Assembly: GCF_012271765.1 (NCBI RefSeq)
Contig: NZ_VRKO01000016.1
Coordinates: forward strand, 558,001 to 622,000
Reading direction: 5' to 3'
Origin: Erwinia rhapontici
GTDB lineage: Bacteria; Pseudomonadota; Gammaproteobacteria; Enterobacterales; Enterobacteriaceae
Length of the DNA: 64,000 bases
Positions 62,881 to 64,000 of the stretch are shown one piece after another; within the stretch, counting starts at the first letter, position 1, and every line of letters starts with the position of its first letter. Under the pieces are notes generated by a model. The model ran no database searches and was not told the origin of the DNA. It worked only from the letters and a program-made list of their open reading frames with translations. Both the position numbers and the translations under genes were made by a program.

Positions 62881-62925
62881 CGTTACAAGTATTACACAAA
62901 GTATTTTCTAATGAGAATAATTTTT
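62881..62925 (-). promoter_or_regulatory. lpp promoter
   Basis: The minus strand reads CTTTGTGTAATACTTGTAAC, then GCTACATGGAGATTAA, as in E. coli lpp. The -10 (TAATACT) is at 62888-62894 and the expected start is the G at 62881. The upstream AT-rich part has diverged. Confidence 0.8.
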
Positions 62926-63096
62926 TGATGAGAAAGTGCTTAAACTTGATCGTTCGCTCAAAGAAGCATCTTATTTCTGATATTTTACAAAAAACGAAGC
63001 GAAAACAGGCGATTTTAATCGGAGGGAACGTCGTTTCTTCGGTAATTAAATCGTTAATTTCGATTGGACGCTTTGTGAAACGTCTTACGCAAGTTG
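62926..63096. other. AT-rich spacer between pykF and lpp
   Basis: No gene is supported in this stretch. A 71-codon plus-strand frame across 62925-63140 runs through the lpp promoter and the pykF terminator and is judged spurious. Confidence 0.5.
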
Positions 63097-63126
63097 TAAA
63101 AAAAGCGCCACTGAGGGCGCTTTTTA
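63097..63126 (-). terminator. terminator after pykF
   Basis: AGCGCC (63104-63109) pairs with GGCGCT (63116-63121), with T-runs on both strands. It lies 21 bp past the pykF stop. Confidence 0.88.
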
Positions 63127-63147
63127 AATGCAAGGCGTAATTTTTAA

Positions 63148-64000
63148 TTACAGAACGTGCACTGATGCAGTATTGGTCGTTCCACTTGGTACCAATGCAC
63201 CAGAAACCATGACCACTACATCGCCTTTCTGCGCGTAGCCGCTGGCTTCTGCCGCTTCTTTACCCAGACGGTAGAAATCGTCAGTTGAGGCGATTTCTTT
63301 CACCACGGAAGTGATGATGCCTTTACTGAGCAACAGCTGACGTGAAGTCTGCTCGTTTGTCGTCAGGGCGAGGATCGTTGCATTCGGGAAGTATTTACGA
63401 ATGGACTTCGCAGACTTGCCGCCTTCAGTGGCAACCACAATCAGTGGCGATTCCAGTTTCTCAGCCGTTTCTACCGCTCCACGACAGACTGCTTCAGTGA
63501 TGCGCATTTTGCGGTTGTCGTGCTGGGAGTCGATGCGGCTTTTCATCACGCGGTCGGTACGTTCGCAGATGGTGGCCATAATGGTGACAGACTCCAGCGG
63601 GTATTTCCCTTTGGCGCTTTCACCAGACAGCATCACAGCATCAGTGCCGTCGAGAATGGCGTTGGCAACGTCACCGGCTTCCGCACGGGTAGGGCGCGGG
63701 TTTTTGATCATCGAATCGAGCATCTGAGTGGCGGTGATCACCACTTTACGTGCACGGTTACACTTCTTGATCATCATCTTCTGAGCGAAGATCACTTCTT
63801 CAACCGGGATCTCAACGCCGAGATCACCACGAGCGACCATGATACCGTCAGAGGCATCAAGGATTTCGTCGAAGTTGTTCAGGCCTTCCTGGTTTTCAAT
63901 TTTGGAGATGATCTGGATATGCTCGCCGCCGTGCGCTTTCAGATGCTCACGGATTTCGATCACGTCTGAACGCTTACGGATGAACGAGGCAGCAACGAAG
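63148..64000 (-). CDS. pykF: Pyruvate kinase I PykF, C-terminal part (cut by window end)
   Basis: The frame is open to the right end of the window. It reads [20 protein letters not shown] and continues with [48 protein letters not shown] and [14 protein letters not shown]. It ends [18 protein letters not shown], like E. coli PykF. About 283 C-terminal residues of roughly 470 are present. It converts PEP and ADP to pyruvate and ATP and is activated by fructose 1,6-bisphosphate. The start lies outside the window. Confidence 0.97.
   Translation of the reverse strand, partial: FVAASFIRKRSDVIEIREHLKAHGGEHIQIISKIENQEGLNNFDEILDASDGIMVARGDLGVEIPVEEVIFAQKMMIKKCNRARKVVITATQMLDSMIKNPRPTRAEAGDVANAILDGTDAVMLSGESAKGKYPLESVTIMATICERTDRVMKSRIDSQHDNRKMRITEAVCRGAVETAEKLESPLIVVATEGGKSAKSIRKYFPNATILALTTNEQTSRQLLLSKGIITSVVKEIASTDDFYRLGKEAAEASGYAQKGDVVVMVSGALVPSGTTNTASVHVL

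Noticed and set aside
62925..63140. 71-codon plus-strand frame between lpp and pykF
   Set aside because: It runs through the lpp promoter region and the pykF terminator and has no protein-like features.

Overview
The window is chromosomal DNA of an Erwiniaceae-type enterobacterium (Pantoea/Erwinia-like). From the ast operon at about 6.7 kb to the right end, gene order follows the Escherichia coli ast-spy-cho-nadE-osmE ... thrS-pheST-ihfA ... btuCED ... aroH-ppsR-ppsA ... ydiK-ydiJ-menI-sufABCDSE-ldtE-lpp-pykF region. The genus call is an inference from protein similarity recalled from memory, from the GGCATGCC-centred palindromic repeats, and from the genes lost and gained relative to E. coli. 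No prophage, transposase, rRNA, tRNA or CRISPR array is visible.

Layout. 1-6.8 kb does not match E. coli order: 68-bp tandem repeats, an SDR dehydrogenase, the lipid A hydroxylase LpxO, the inverse autotransporter YchO, a bestrophin-like channel and an OmpC/OmpF-type porin. 6.7-12.9 kb is the arginine-degrading astCADBE operon behind a clear sigma-54 promoter. 13-18 kb holds spy (two BaeR boxes), cho (LexA box), nadE, an inserted Bcr/CflA-type efflux pump with its TetR regulator, and osmE. 18-27.6 kb holds katE, tcyP, ydjM (two LexA boxes), an isolated kduD, hxpB, yniB, yniA, ydiZ and ydiY; pfkB, ves, the chb operon and cedA of E. coli are absent. 27.6-35.1 kb is the translation block thrS-infC-rpmI-rplT-pheM-pheS-pheT-ihfA, including the AUU start of infC and the 14-codon pheM leader. 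35.2-40.8 kb is btuCED-nlpC-rflP-selO.

40.75-44.4 kb is an inserted, Fur-controlled hmuSTUV heme-uptake operon with no outer-membrane receptor in the window. 44.5-49.6 kb holds a short MITE-like element, aroH, ppsR and ppsA (with a Cra box). Between ppsA and ydiK lies an RprA small RNA gene on the minus strand with an RcsB-like box. 50-62.5 kb holds ydiK, ydiJ, menI, an unrecognised Fur-controlled 134-residue ORF, sufABCDSE and ldtE. The window ends with lpp and the 3' part of pykF.

Regulatory themes are nitrogen (sigma-54/NtrC for ast), iron (Fur at hmu and at the unknown ORF, IscR at suf), envelope stress (BaeR at spy, RcsB at rprA, OmpR at the porin), SOS (cho, ydjM) and carbon (CRP before the bestrophin gene, Cra at ppsA). 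The least explained item is the Fur-controlled 134-residue ORF beside suf. The most useful items that simple ORF calling would miss are rprA, pheM and the true start of infC.
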